DNA of 64,000 bases, from positions 586,024-650,023 of the forward strand of contig CM034600.1 in assembly GCA_020091685.1 (NCBI GenBank). The letters are read 5' to 3'. The stretch's first letter is position 1. Each line of letters starts with the position of its first letter. Source of the stretch: Lutjanus erythropterus. Its lineage: Eukaryota > Chordata > Actinopteri > Lutjaniformes > Lutjanidae. Positions 36,114 to 63,214 of the stretch are shown one piece after another. A program made the position numbers and the translations under genes. The notes under the pieces are model-generated. The model did no database searches and had not been told where the DNA came from. It saw nothing but the letters and a program-made list of their open reading frames with translations.

Positions 36114-37004
36114 TGTGCCTCTGATGTCCTGTTGGTTGGGTGCCAGGCTGGCAGCAGATGATGTTGTTATGGCCCGAGGCGGTCCCAAACAGGTACTCAC
36201 ACAGCCTGGCAGCCGTTCGCAGCCCACAACATTTACATCTGCGGAAGAAACCGTCCCCTCCCCAGTCCCTCACAACAGAACACACATGAATTATTCCTGT
36301 CTTCTGTCTGCTCACAGAGTCTCAGCTTTTTATGTGTTACCGTCATAGTGTGCAACTTTTATAACTGGGATAAAGATGACACAAAGTCGAACATGTTGAA
36401 GTTCATGTTCGGACAGTTTTGTTGTGTTGTAGACTGAAGTCTACAAAGCATCACTGTACACTTGTCTTTGTGTTGCTGATTTATGACTCCACAGCCTGAT
36501 GGTTGCATTTGTATTCATTTGCATGGTGTGATATAATTTGATCATCTGAACTTGCTCTTTATACAAACCACAGAGTTACAGTATGATAAAGGGAACAGTG
36601 TTCATGGTAACGTCATAATTTGTTCTTATATTTTGAAGCAGCTCTGAAGTTATACAGGTTAATATGTGCTCTCTGTCACTTTGATCAGAAGTAGACAGTG
36701 AGGCTTAGAGAAAGCCTGCTGTTCTAAAACTCTTCTAAAGATGCTGTGGTGACCAGAACAGCCGTCCTGTTTTAGACCTGACCAGCGCTCTTGAATAGTA
36801 CTGAACAGAGCTTATTTTGAGGTGAGACTATGTAGCCTAATTTTGGAAAGAACAAAGAACACGTTTGTCCTCTTTCAAATGAAAGGTTCAGTCCATAAGC
36901 AATAAAATACACAATTGTTCAATTCAACAAACAAAGGATTTTAACTTGATCTGATATGATCAGTCGCTCATTGTAGCAGATATTAGCAAACGTCTATAGT
37001 AACA

Positions 37005-37400
37005 TCCCTACATTGTCAAAATGAAAAATTCGAGAAAACCTAAAATTTTAGGCAACTTGCTGGAATACATTGTCGAGTTTTGACTCCAACACAAACTCTT
37101 AAGATTTGAAAAAGTTTTACGAACTAGTAATATTTTGTTGAGATAATTTACTTTTCTTCTTCAGATAAACATTCATCTTTGAGGTTTGGAAACCCCAAAA
37201 CATTTTATTTCAAAGATCATTAAGTAAACTTACTGAAGGTAACAAAATAATGACAAATAATGTTCATAGCTCACTGTGACCAATTTTTGAAATAGTTGTT
37301 TTTGAGTTTCTAAAACTGAAAGATTTAAGTTTATCCAAAGAAGAAAAGTAAATTATCAATTAAATCAACTAAATATTATAGGTATTATAGGTAATTCTTG
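37005..37400. mobile_element. Palindromic MITE-like element
   Basis: GAGATAATTTACTTTTCTTCTT and, later, AAGAAGAAAAGTAAATTATC form facing arms. Copies: 48925-49370, 61720-61975 and a half at 38040-38130. Confidence 0.65.
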
Positions 37401-38535
37401 GCAAAACATTTTTTAGTTTATTTCAACTCTTAAAAGTTTGAGTCGGGTTCAAAACACACAAATCTACAACGGCAAGTTTTTTGGTTTTGTGCTTGGAAGA
37501 GCTGACAAAAATAAAAGTTACTGATGTACATCGACTTGCAAAAGTGAACAGCAACAGTCCGACCTTCCAAGTGTGGCTGAGTGGTTAATGACACACGTTT
37601 GTGTGGTGTGACAATCTCAGAACACATTTATCTTTAACACAACTTAAACATTCACCAACAATCTTCCATTAACGTTAGCTAACATTAAAGAGCACACATG
37701 AACACAAATTGGTATTGGTGGTTTTCAGTTTGTACCTTCTATGTAACACTACTTGCGTTATCTTCTGTCTGGACGGTTTTAAATAAAGACAAGCTGTCAA
37801 GAGAAGTCAGTGTCAAAAAAGCAACAAGAGAGCCATGGTGACCTCACATTAACTAAGCTGTGAAAATGTAAGTGAATAGCTAATGTCACTAATGGTCATC
37901 TAAGACAGTGGTCCAGAAACCCAATAGGCCTAATTGTTAATAATACATGTAATAATAATAATAATAATAACATCGCATCACCATATATTATTTTAACACA
38001 TGCACATGCACATTAAATACTCCATAGCTAAAAAAAGAAATTAAATGCATTTAGGCTGAAAAAAAGAAAAAAGTTTACCTAAAGAAGAAAAGTAAATTAC
38101 CTCAACAAAACATTATTAGTTGGTAAAACCTTTATAAAACATAAGAGTTTGATTAAGTAAGTTGCCTTCAAATTTAGAATTTACAGTATGGTTCATTTTA
38201 GTCCACTTCATAAAAATGGGCAAAATAAGTGTGTTTAAGTGCTATTAACAGACTCTTGTTTTTTGGGGTTTTTTTCCCCCTCATCAGTAAAATAATGTAA
38301 ATGCTTTATAAAAGATGCACTGCAGATATAAATCTTAAATTTAAAGAATTTCCTCCAGGGGACCCAAATAAAATCTCCTGTGACCCACCTGTGGGTCACA
38401 ACCCAGTGTTTGGGAACGACTGATCTAAGACACTGAGATAACACAGTAGGTTTAATATTATTAACAATATGTGCAAAGCTAACTAATTTGAGGATGAAAA
38501 AGCCATGTAAGGTGATTTAAGTTGGAGGTGAAGGT

Positions 38536-38586
38536 AATGTAGTGTGACGTGTACAGACATGTAGTTTGTACACGTCACACTACATT
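38536..38586. repeat. Perfect 19-bp hairpin
   Basis: Arms AATGTAGTGTGACGTGTAC and GTACACGTCACACTACATT are exact reverse complements around a 13-base loop. Confidence 0.95.
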
Positions 38587-39239
38587 GTGCAAGTAGAGAA
38601 TTGGGAAATGGAGGCAAATTCAATATGCCATCTTGTGTATCTTGTAACCTCCCCTTTAGCCTCATGTGCGTCTATTAGCAAAAGTTATGTAGTCTGACTT
38701 TAGATGGATGGATTTTGTTATCTTTGGGCAGATCCAGGGTTGCTGGGTAGCCGCAGACTTTTTCACTGAGGAACAGCTGAGTTGGTGATGATATGGATTT
38801 GGGATTTCCAACATTAGACATGATTTCACCATCACTGTGAAATGCACAGAGGCTGACTTCACTTAACCTGTATTCATGGGTGTTCTGCTGACATGGAAGG
38901 AGGACAGCGTGGTCTGGACAGTAAGACAAAAGTCATGAAGCACAGAACTGAAAGTGTCAACGTAGTCAAAGTTACAGCAGGTTCTCATACATTTATATTT
39001 CATATCCCCAGCAGGGGGGCAGGAAACACTGAAGCTGGCATTAAAACATTCTTTTACCAACTTTATTTTCCAAAGGATCTATTGGGGTTCTGTAGGCAGA
39101 AACTGTCATTCTTGTGTACTAGAATAACCTGTGTGTGGCGTGTTTTCTACTACACAGACTAGACTGCCTGGTGACATGCTCATGTTTCCATTGTGGTTCG
39201 TCCTTTACTCTTAGAAGAGAGAGGTAGGTGTGAGAACAG

Positions 39240-39960
39240 TTCAGTGGATGGTGGGCCTTTTTACTGTAGTTAAGCAGATTTTTCAGGTATCTGTACTTGA
39301 GTATTTATTTATTCTGAAAACTTTTAGCTCTTTCTCCATAAATTTCAACACAAATATCTGGACTGTCTACTCCTTACATTTTCAAAACAGGCATGTTATT
39401 TTAGTTTTAATTAATTTGAGCAGAATTACTGATTTTTTCTATTTTGCATCATTGTGCGCCACCTTCCAACATTAGGACTAATTTCAACGTACAGTAAATG
39501 GATGGGACAATAACACATGGAGGAGACAATTTCTTGGTGTATCCATCAGCACAACAGATGTGATGAGATGAAAATGACTTAACAAGAAAAAAAAAACAAT
39601 ATGAAAGATGTAATAAGATATGGCAAGATGAAAAATGACATGAAAAGACAAAAAATCATGTAAAAAACAAAATAGACCTAACAAGACAACAGACATAACA
39701 AGATGAAAAATTATGTAAAAGATGCAACAAGGCAAAAAAGACAACAGTTAGCTTTGCACAGAAACTGTCAGTAGAAATGTCCTTAAAAGGACAACTTCAT
39801 ACTTTTATACTTTGAGTACATTTCAGAGCCTGTACTTTTACACTTTTACTTCAGTAAAGAAGTTGAATTTTGTTATTCTACTTTTACCAGTCTTTTTTAC
39901 TCAAGTATTTGTACTTCTACTTGAGTACAGAATGTGTGGACTTGATTGAGACCCAACAAT
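39240..39960. mobile_element. Composite element with internal array
   Basis: Same arm-array-arm order as 26515-27300: 'AACACAAATATCTG', 'CTACTCCTTACATTTTCAAAA', GACATAACAAGATG-type units, then 'CAGAGCCTGTACTTTTACAC' and 'AGTAAAGAAGTTGAAT'. Confidence 0.75.
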
Positions 39961-42050
39961 CAAATATCTTTCTCCAGAATAGTTTCCTGCATGTTTAAGG
40001 AAGCAGCTTACAGCGATGGTGGATCGTTCAGACCAGAAGGTGCCCATCAGCTTCTGCACAGGAGCAAAAATAGGCATAAAGCAGCAGTCTGTCTGCTAGG
40101 CTGATCTTACCGTCTGCTGGTTCTAGCTTCATATTTAGCATGCAGAAGTAACAGTGACGTAAACCCTCTCATCTTTAGCAAGAAGCTTGAAATGGTCATG
40201 CAAGAATGAAAATGAGTGTATTTCCCAAAATGTCAAACTATTCCTTTAATATTATGTCACTGTATTGTAACAGCAGGAGGTGAGTCAGTGGGATTTTCCC
40301 CCTTTGATTCCCCCCTGCAACATCTGCCTGTTGAAGAATCACTGTATAACACATGAACACTACAGACCTTACATTATATCACTGGTAGAGACGATGCAGT
40401 GGCTTTCAACTTGACACAATATGTTATTTTATTGTAACAACCATCTGGAGACCCCCAGAAATCATCTAAGTTGAGAACCACTGCCTCAGAGAGTATCGCT
40501 TTAAGGTCCAGTGCACCAACACATTGTTTGTTGGTAGAGAACAGAGTGGTTGAGATGGTGAGAGATCAAGATTATATCTGAAACATCACTGCAATGTCCT
40601 GCCTCCCTTGAGTGTACTGAAAGAAACACATCACAGTCTCATTTTTCTTCTAACTAAAACTTATGTCATCTGCATAGAATGATACTCACATGAAAATAAA
40701 CACACACTGACAATAAGATGTATATGTATTTTTAATTATCATTCAATCAATAGATATTGAAAGGCTGTAATATGGTTGTTGTAGTAGCTTTATGAAGCTT
40801 TCATTCATCTGTCCTGTTTGTGCTCAGCTGCCAGATTGGTACATGTAGATTTTTATTTAGGCTACTATATGAAAATGTGGGTTATCTCCGACATGTAATG
40901 TATCTGCTTTACACACAGACTGCCTCTGAATCAATGATAGTGGCATTTCACAGAGCCAAACTAGGGCGATGTGTTACCACCAGCCACATGCTGGCGTCTA
41001 TTTTGTATCAGTAAAAGTTTTAAATAGAAGTGAAAACTGTCCAAAGAAAGCTGACCCACCTTTGATTAGACATGTAAAGAGGAACAAAGTTTGGAACACA
41101 GAGAAAAAAAAAAGGAAGCTACTACATTAGCACCTCTAATTTTGTTGTTGAACACCGAAACTTCCTGTGTCTAAATGTTCAAGTGAAATATTTTCCATTG
41201 CTAACCACCATACAAGTGGTGCCAGGGCAGTGGTGATTGTGGTAAAGACACACACTCAGTTTACTTAAAGGTTTAGTAGAAACAGCTTGCACATAAATGT
41301 ACACTTAATATACACTGTAGATAATTTTGAACTGGTTCAACTTAAAAATGTAAGTCAACTGAACATAGGTTGAATAAATAGGTTAACATCTTATTTGAGT
41401 TTGGAAAAAACAAAAAAAAAAGTTAAGTTAACTTGAAAGATCATGTACAATAAGCTTCATATATTAAGTTGAACCAAAAACTCAGGTCTTCATTTTATCA
41501 TAATAACTAACAGCTGTAGCTGCTCCTGTTGGAGTTGTTGTTGTCTTCAAATGAAGAAAAAAAAGAAGAGTCTCAGGGGTTTTGATTCTCACACAATGCA
41601 TGGTGGGAAGTCTGCCAATATGCTGCACCTGCGCTTTTTCTACATTGTGTGTACAAGAAAATAATAACTTGGTAAAAAACATGTTTGTGTTCAGCACAAC
41701 ACTGCAACTCTTGTTCTAATAATGTGTTTTTGTTAGGTTAGTGAACACAAATTATTTGTTTTACTGAACAAGAAATGGACTACATGTCATATGAACATAA
41801 AAACATTGAGTACATATTTCTACATCCATTTTTTAACACATTCAACTATCAAAATATATGTAAAGTGCCAGCTGACAGTCGTGAACATTTGAGTGGACAA
41901 ATGTTGTGCTATGGATGGATTAGGTTTTACCGAAGTATAGACTGATAGTAATGGAAGAACAGATGCTTCTTGCAGAAAACATAAAGTTTTGTCACTGTTG
42001 GTGTTTCCTGTCACTTGTGATTCCTAAGTATGTCTACTGAAGCTATCAGT
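39961..42050. other. Repeat-rich, no supported gene
   Basis: Contains 'TTGAGAACCACTGCCTCAGAGAG' (40474), a dispersed word also seen near 32500, and 'AAATGTCAAACTATTCCTTTAA' (40228). 'GTTGAACC'/'GGTTCAAC' palindromic pieces lie at 41320-41480. Confidence 0.5.
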
Positions 42051-42695
42051 ATCCTCCTTTGTGGGACTTTTGGAGTTCTTCTAGATTTGAGTACCATCTT
42101 TCACGCAGCCGATCATTGCATCCTGCAAAGAGAACCTTCTCTGTCGCTCTGGGTAATGTTACCTCCTCTACAGCTCAGATGAGTTGTGGTGTCCCACAAG
42201 GCTCTGTTCTTAGCCCCCTTCTGTTTTCTGCATACATGCTCCCTTTTGGCCAGATAATGCAAAACCATGATGTGTTTTACAGTTTTATGCTGATGACACT
42301 CAGTTATACATGCCATTGAAACCTGCAAGTCGTGGCTGCCTAGCGAATCATACAGCTTGCCCCTCGGATCGTAAATCCTGGATGTCTCAAACCCTTATTA
42401 AATTCAATGACAAAAAGTCTAAGATCAGTCTTTTCGGTCCCCCAAATTCCATAAGCTCTCTTGATACTAATCTTAGCATCTTGTCAGACGATGTAAAGCA
42501 GGCTGCTTGGAATTTAGGTGTAATATTCGATGCTGACTTGACTCATGCTTCGTTCATCTGCTGCTGCTGCTCGACCTTTGCTCGCACACACTATGGAACT
42601 CCCTGCCAACCGAACTCAGTCTAAGTCTTTAGCTTCTTTTAAATCCCTTCTTAAAACTTTCATGTTTGTGAAAGCTTTTGGGAATGTTTAATATA
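42050..42695 (+). pseudogene. Non-LTR retrotransposon reverse-transcriptase fragment
   Basis: The stretch has the RT hallmark CGVPQGSVLSPLLFS, then after a frameshift FYADDTQLYMP (YADD catalytic box), then a third segment with FGPPNSISSLDTN and LGVIFDADLT. It then jumps to the carboxyl end LWNSLP-like and SFKSLLKTFMF in another frame. It is a short dead copy with frameshifts and an internal deletion. The pattern is of the CR1/L2/Rex1-like LINE class of fish; the exact clade is not determined. Confidence 0.85.
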
Positions 42696-42699
42696 GGCC

Positions 42700-45600
42700 T
42701 GAGTGATATAGCTGAAAAACCTCTCACGATAGTGATGTTTCACATCAGTTGATATCAATAATTATTGAATATGTAGGTCTTGACTGACAACATGTTGTGT
42801 ACTCTAAAGAGTGGAAGTGGCTAAGCTGGTAAAATAAGTTTGCTTATTAGCATTTTAGCATAGTCAGAATCAAATATCTCAATATTTTTTACCAAGTACC
42901 TTGATATTGATACTTTTTCTATATTTTAATAGTATTGTAGGATTGACTATCAACGTCGTGATTCATTCATTTATGACATTGTAATGACATTACTGCAACA
43001 TTACAGTTACGTTACCATTAGTTACGTTATTGCTACGTTGTGCAAATTCTACAACATAACAAGTATTCTATGGTATTTTTGCTATGTTTGTTCCACTTCT
43101 TAAAATGACATCGCAACGTGACAATTTACCTGGTATCCCTACAAACACAGATAATCACTGTAATGTTATGATCGCAACATTCATTCATTTATGATGTAGT
43201 AACTTTATTGCAACATTACCTCACAGCAACGTTCCAGCAATGACCCTGTCTTAGTAGGGACATTACATGCAACCTTCTGCTGATATGTCTTCAGAAAGTG
43301 ATGGAAACATGGGGACAGCATACCAGCAAATAATGTGCTGGTGACGACACTCTGGAATTTCTTGGCAGGTTGCCACAGCTGTTGCAAAAGTTATGTTGCA
43401 CCTACAACTTTGTGTTAGTAGGAATGAGATTTTTGATAATCATCAGAAATATGGATACAATGACTAAGTGGGGAAATAATAGAACAGCTAGAACAGCGGT
43501 AAGTTCAGAAAATAACTTCACTTTACTGTCATGCAGCCTTTAAAACCAGGAAAAGACAACATTTATGTAATACCATGATATAAAAATATCCACGATCCAA
43601 GACTAGATATTTATTCTTATACCACGATACGCTATAATATTGATATAATGCGTTTTAATTTACCACTTTTTCCTTTCTTTTGTTTCTCTGATGTAAGGCT
43701 TTGTAACATTGTTAGGAAAAGTGCTTATACATAAAGTGTATTATTATATTATATATTATTCTGTGGTGATGTATAAAATCATAGTACATAGATCAGTTTG
43801 CATAGTAACAAGGCTGTGCTGTTTAGTAGAAACATTACATCAATAATCTGCTTCTCTCTCTCTCTGCTGTTTTTTCCATCTGTGTGTGTGTGTGTGCCAA
43901 CACAGCTTCTCCTGTATCTGCCATCACTGACTCCCTCTGTGTTCTTCCTCCTGCTTAACCTGGTTCCATATAACTGCACACACATTTGCATGTAGATACA
44001 CACCCACAGATACAGTGCAACACAAGAGAAAACAAAGTTCTCTAGATGTTGATGAACGGATGAATGGGAGGATTGTGTGGAAACATTTGTGTCACAACAG
44101 TACATTGAAAAAACATTGCCGTGTCCATTCTTGGAACATCTTAATAGCACTGACTTAAGTATTGCCACTATGAAGTCAAAATAAATACCAGTAATGTAGA
44201 GCATCCTAAAAGTCTTACAGTCATGTTCATCCAGTAAACTTACTGTGTAAGCTAAAAGGCATCTTTGTCCTCTCAGTCCTCCCTCTGTAGTGCAGAATAT
44301 GTAACAACATCATGTGATGTGCCATTTTCACGCCTTCTCCACCCAATATTAGAGACATTTTCAAATAGACTTACAGTAGCAGAGGTCATGTGACTGCGCT
44401 TAGTTTGCAAACAGATTCACAGTCTAGAACATGTAGAACAGAGTTCACAAATACCCATACCCCAAACAAAACTGACTGCAACATAATAGACCAATCATTA
44501 GGCAAATATGAAAATATGTCAAGGTATTAAAGGAGAAATCTGTAATATATTTACTGTAATAACTCATAAAATGACCAGGATGTGTCATCAGACATAAAAG
44601 AAATTACTGCTTCACTTGACATGAACACTACAGCCACCGTGCCTCCCTTTGAAATTTCCATTCCCAGCTGGAATAACTGTTTTGCACGTCTGTTTCACAT
44701 TAATCAGATCTCAATTTAATGCTGAATTGTCACTGAATGAGTAAGTGTCTGTGTATGAGTCCTATGAAATCATTAATAATCTTCTAGAAGGCGTAGATGT
44801 TTATAACTGCTAAATTGAGTGAAATGTCAATGGAGTTTGGCAGGCAGTAAGACAGGCAGCCAGACAGTGTGTTATTTCAGAGCAGTGGGCTTTTGTTTTC
44901 AGGATAACAGACTACAACTGACAATTAGAAACAGCTGATCAACTTACAGTGGAGGACTTGTCCTCGCTTGTTATTGTCAATGTAGGCCTGCCTGTCTCTG
45001 CTGTGTGCATGTATACACTCAGAAAGTATGTACACTGTGTTGTGTCAGTGTAAAGCTCCATGTCATTTATTCATGGTGGGGTTCTGAGGATGAGTTGAGC
45101 AGCCTCACAGCCTGAGGGGGGAAGCTGTTCTGTAGTTTGCTGTTACCGCAGCAGATGTTGCAAAAGGACTTCCAGGACTCGACAGGTTCGTTTAACATTG
45201 TCACCCACTGATTTATGTCCATTTATATATGTATACATCTGTGCTGCATGATTTTCTGAAGCCTTGTAGATGGTTCTATATTTGATATAGACTTTTTTCT
45301 ATATGCTGGCTTCTTGGTGCCTGTGGGATTTATTTACAGGGACCTACTTGATTTAGGCTTCTGTAGGATAATGAAGTATAATATTCCTACACTTTTTTGT
45401 AATATTTCTATATTTTTTTGAGAATGCATTTTACCCATTTAATGCAAGCATTATACAGCATCATACATTATACAGTGTCTTATTTTTATTTTTTATTTTT
45501 ATTTTTTTTTTATATTGCAGTGTGTTTAATAGAAAAGTGGTATATAGAAGTCCTTTTCCAACTTTTTGCTCCACTCATCCTTCTCCTATGCATCTGTTCT

Positions 45601-45840
45601 TTTGTTTTGTTGAAGTCACAGCAGTTCATGTTACTTAAAGTCACATATTCTGTATCTCTTCTTTGAAATTGGCTGATATGACTGCCACAGCTTAGTTTAG
45701 ACGCTCTATGCACAGGCTTTAGGGGAAAAAAAACAATCTGTGGTTATTACGCCGAAGATTATGATACACTTCATCGTGTCGGTCATGTTGATCCACATCC
45801 TTGAGTCTTAAAGCGCAGTCTGTGTCTCTCACGTCACAAC
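42700..45840. other. Repeat-rich, no supported gene
   Basis: 42950-43430 has repeated 'GCAACATTAC' and 'ACGTTA' words. 45070-45150 ('CAGCCTCACAGCCTGAGG...GAAGCTGTTCTG') is a dispersed fish-repeat type. The 141-codon minus ORF at 43779-44204 has no family features. Confidence 0.5.
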
Positions 45841-46050
45841 TAGTGATCTGTTGTTCGCAAACGTTTCATCAAAAGAACAAAACTTTTAAGTGAACAAACT
45901 GAACTGAATGACTTCCTGAAACAAGATCTCAGTCACATGTCAGTGAACAAACGTGAAGGGATACATTCACTGAGCCCAAGATTCCAGGTCTGCATTTTTC
46001 CCACAGAATTGGGCAACTTTTGAAGTGGGATGTTTTTTGTTCACTAGTTG
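45841..46050. repeat. 'TTCGCAAACG/TGAACTGAA' dispersed repeat
   Basis: Opens with 'TAGTGATCTGTTGTTCGC' and closes with 'TTTTTTGTTCACTAG', an inverted CTAGTGA-type terminus. Confidence 0.45.
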
Positions 46051-47479
46051 GGTGGAATTTGCAAATTATATGATGCAGATTTCATCAATAATACCTGTTA
46101 ATTCACACCCATATTTTAAATGAAATAATTTATACATTCATGCACACAAAAACCTGCCACATGCCACGCACACCCACATAAACACACCATTGTATATGCT
46201 GGCAACAGTTTTATTAGCCTTAGGGCTGGTTTTATCACACAGACCTGGCAACCATGCCTGAGTGAGGATGATGGCTTTTATTTTGACATGGCAGCAGCAA
46301 AGCAAGAGAGGGAAGTGGGAGAATTCACCCTACAAAAACTTTGATTTTGCAGAAACTTGGAGGATACTATTTTGGCCCACTGGACGCACCTATCCAATAT
46401 GTAAGCGCTACCGCTAATTTAACATTAGCTATGATGTTAACTGTGGCCATGAGCTTAAAAGACGCGGGAGGAGAGAGATAAGACACATGCTTCTGTTCTC
46501 ATCATATCAGCTTGAAATTTATCAACTCACTTGAAATATTTTATCGCTATATTTTTCAATTCTCATCCATTTTCATCACCTCCGTTATTTTTTGTTACCT
46601 CCACTCCTCATACATGTTCAGTGACTGGTTCATTCCCTCATGTCTTGAAGTCTTGAGGTGAGAAGTTGTGCCAGATATTTGATTTAATAATTGGGCGTCA
46701 AGGTGTCGTGAAAATATACGTGCTGTGCATAATAGATTCCACTGTTTCCTGTGTTTCCCTGGATGTTATAGCAACTATAGCAGTAAAGGGGATATGACGT
46801 CCCTGACAGGCCGCCTGATTTGACTGTAATCAGGCTGTTGAACAGACGTTATCTGTGATGTGTGTCGATAACGCTTATTCAGTCAAATCAGATTGGAAAC
46901 CAAATGAAACACATCAAACATTGTTGGAAACATTTGGGAAGCACACAACTCAACAAAATATATAAAATAGGTGTAGTCAACTTTAGACATTTTAATATGA
47001 AAATGTTATTAATATGTGTTACGTTATAAATATTATGCCTACCTGAACTTTAATTTATTCTGGATTCATATGATCGCAAACATTCACCAAGAGAATACTG
47101 TTAACCTTATAAATACATTTATATATTTAATTTTATAAATGCCTATCGCCTTACCTCAATGCTGAACTGTGTGTGTATTGTGATAACACCAGGATTAATG
47201 ACTGCGCACAGCATCCGAAGGTCATTTAATATTTTAATTGATCATTTATTATGTGTAGTAAGTGTGTCACGGTGCAGCTCACCATCGCAGCCGTCAGCCT
47301 CGAGGTTCAGGATGTGTGCTGGTTAATGTTTAGTGACCAACGACAAAGTGAGAAATTATTTATGAGGCAAAAGTCCATCTCCCACCGACTGCTTGTTTTT
47401 CCTTAAAAGTCCCTCTTCTTATGTTGCATCCTTGTTCATGTTCAGTACTAAATGACCTCCAAAACTTTTCTCTGAATAT

Positions 47480-48060
47480 CTTGAGAATTGGGACAAAACC
47501 GTATTTTGAGGGTTTTGATTTTTACCCTTCAATTATGCTGGAAAATATATCAAACTCACACAAGGTGAAATACACATTTTTAAACCATAAGTCTTATTTA
47601 TCTTTGATTTAGAAGGATTACAGAGTCGACATGTTATGGTTGAGACACATCTGATAGAAATATTATTTAATAAATTAGTCTACAAGTAGAAGGTTTTCCA
47701 GTTCTTGAGCAGTATTCCGGCCTTTTTTTTTAAACCAGGAAGTGATACAGAGGTCCTCAGGGTATAGCTGACCCCTTTTATGGCTGATTAAATCATGTTT
47801 TTGTAAAAAATCTGATGGAAATCTGAGGCACAACTTTAAAGGGTCAATATTTTCATTAAAAAAAATCTATTTTAAAGCAAAAATGATTATAACTGCACAT
47901 TTTATACCTATGTTATCAGTAGATATTGTCAGTTATAGATTTTGAGGGATTTTAACACATTTTTAAATTGTTTGAAATTGTGAATTCTTGTCTGTGATGA
48001 GGGTGTTTTATGACACAGAGCAACTTTCGAAAAGAAAAAAAAAAATTAAAAGAAACTAAA
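47480..48060. mobile_element. Dispersed repeat 'GTCGACATGTTATGGTTGAG', copy 3
   Basis: 'GATTACAGAGTCGACATG' to 'TATTATTTAATAAATTAG', followed by 'GCACAACTTTAAAGGGTCAA', parallels 24960-25330. Confidence 0.7.
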
Positions 48061-48322
48061 ACATTTCACTAGTAACATATATTTCATATGTATGTAAAAT
48101 TGTTAAAAACTACATTTTTACCCCCCAAAAAATGAATTAGAGTGTTAGTATTAAAAATTTTAAAGGGTTTTTTTTTTTTTTTTTTGGTTGGACATGTCCC
48201 ACTTCTCAAGAAAGGGTGACATAATAAGTGACTGTATATTTACATCATCATGACATCTTGTTGGTAGCATTCATGTCCACAGCCTTCATGTCTGCTGTTT
48301 GTCCTCTGTCGTCCTCCTGCAG

Positions 48323-62924
<14,602 letters not shown>

Positions 62925-63214
62925 TAAGATGACCTTCCACCTTTAATGGTAAGATAACTCCATGTTGGAATGGGATAACAGCTGTTGACTTTGATTTTAT
63001 TAAAGACAGAGGGCAAATGGAAACTCTTCATTTTGGTGGTGTGGAGGACCATCTATAGTTTTCTTCTTGTGTATTTCACAACCCATCACCTTAGTCCTCT
63101 ACAGTTTATCATTTTGTATCATTTGATCTTTTCTCAAGTTATTAGAGGTGGCCCTTAATGTCAGGGGATGATTCTTCTGTTCCTATATATCCCCAAGATG
63201 TCGCCAGGTTCCTT

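Noticed and set aside
43779-44204. 141-codon minus-strand ORF
   Set aside because: No domain, mixed Cys/His content without spacing pattern, and it runs through a TG/AG-rich tract.
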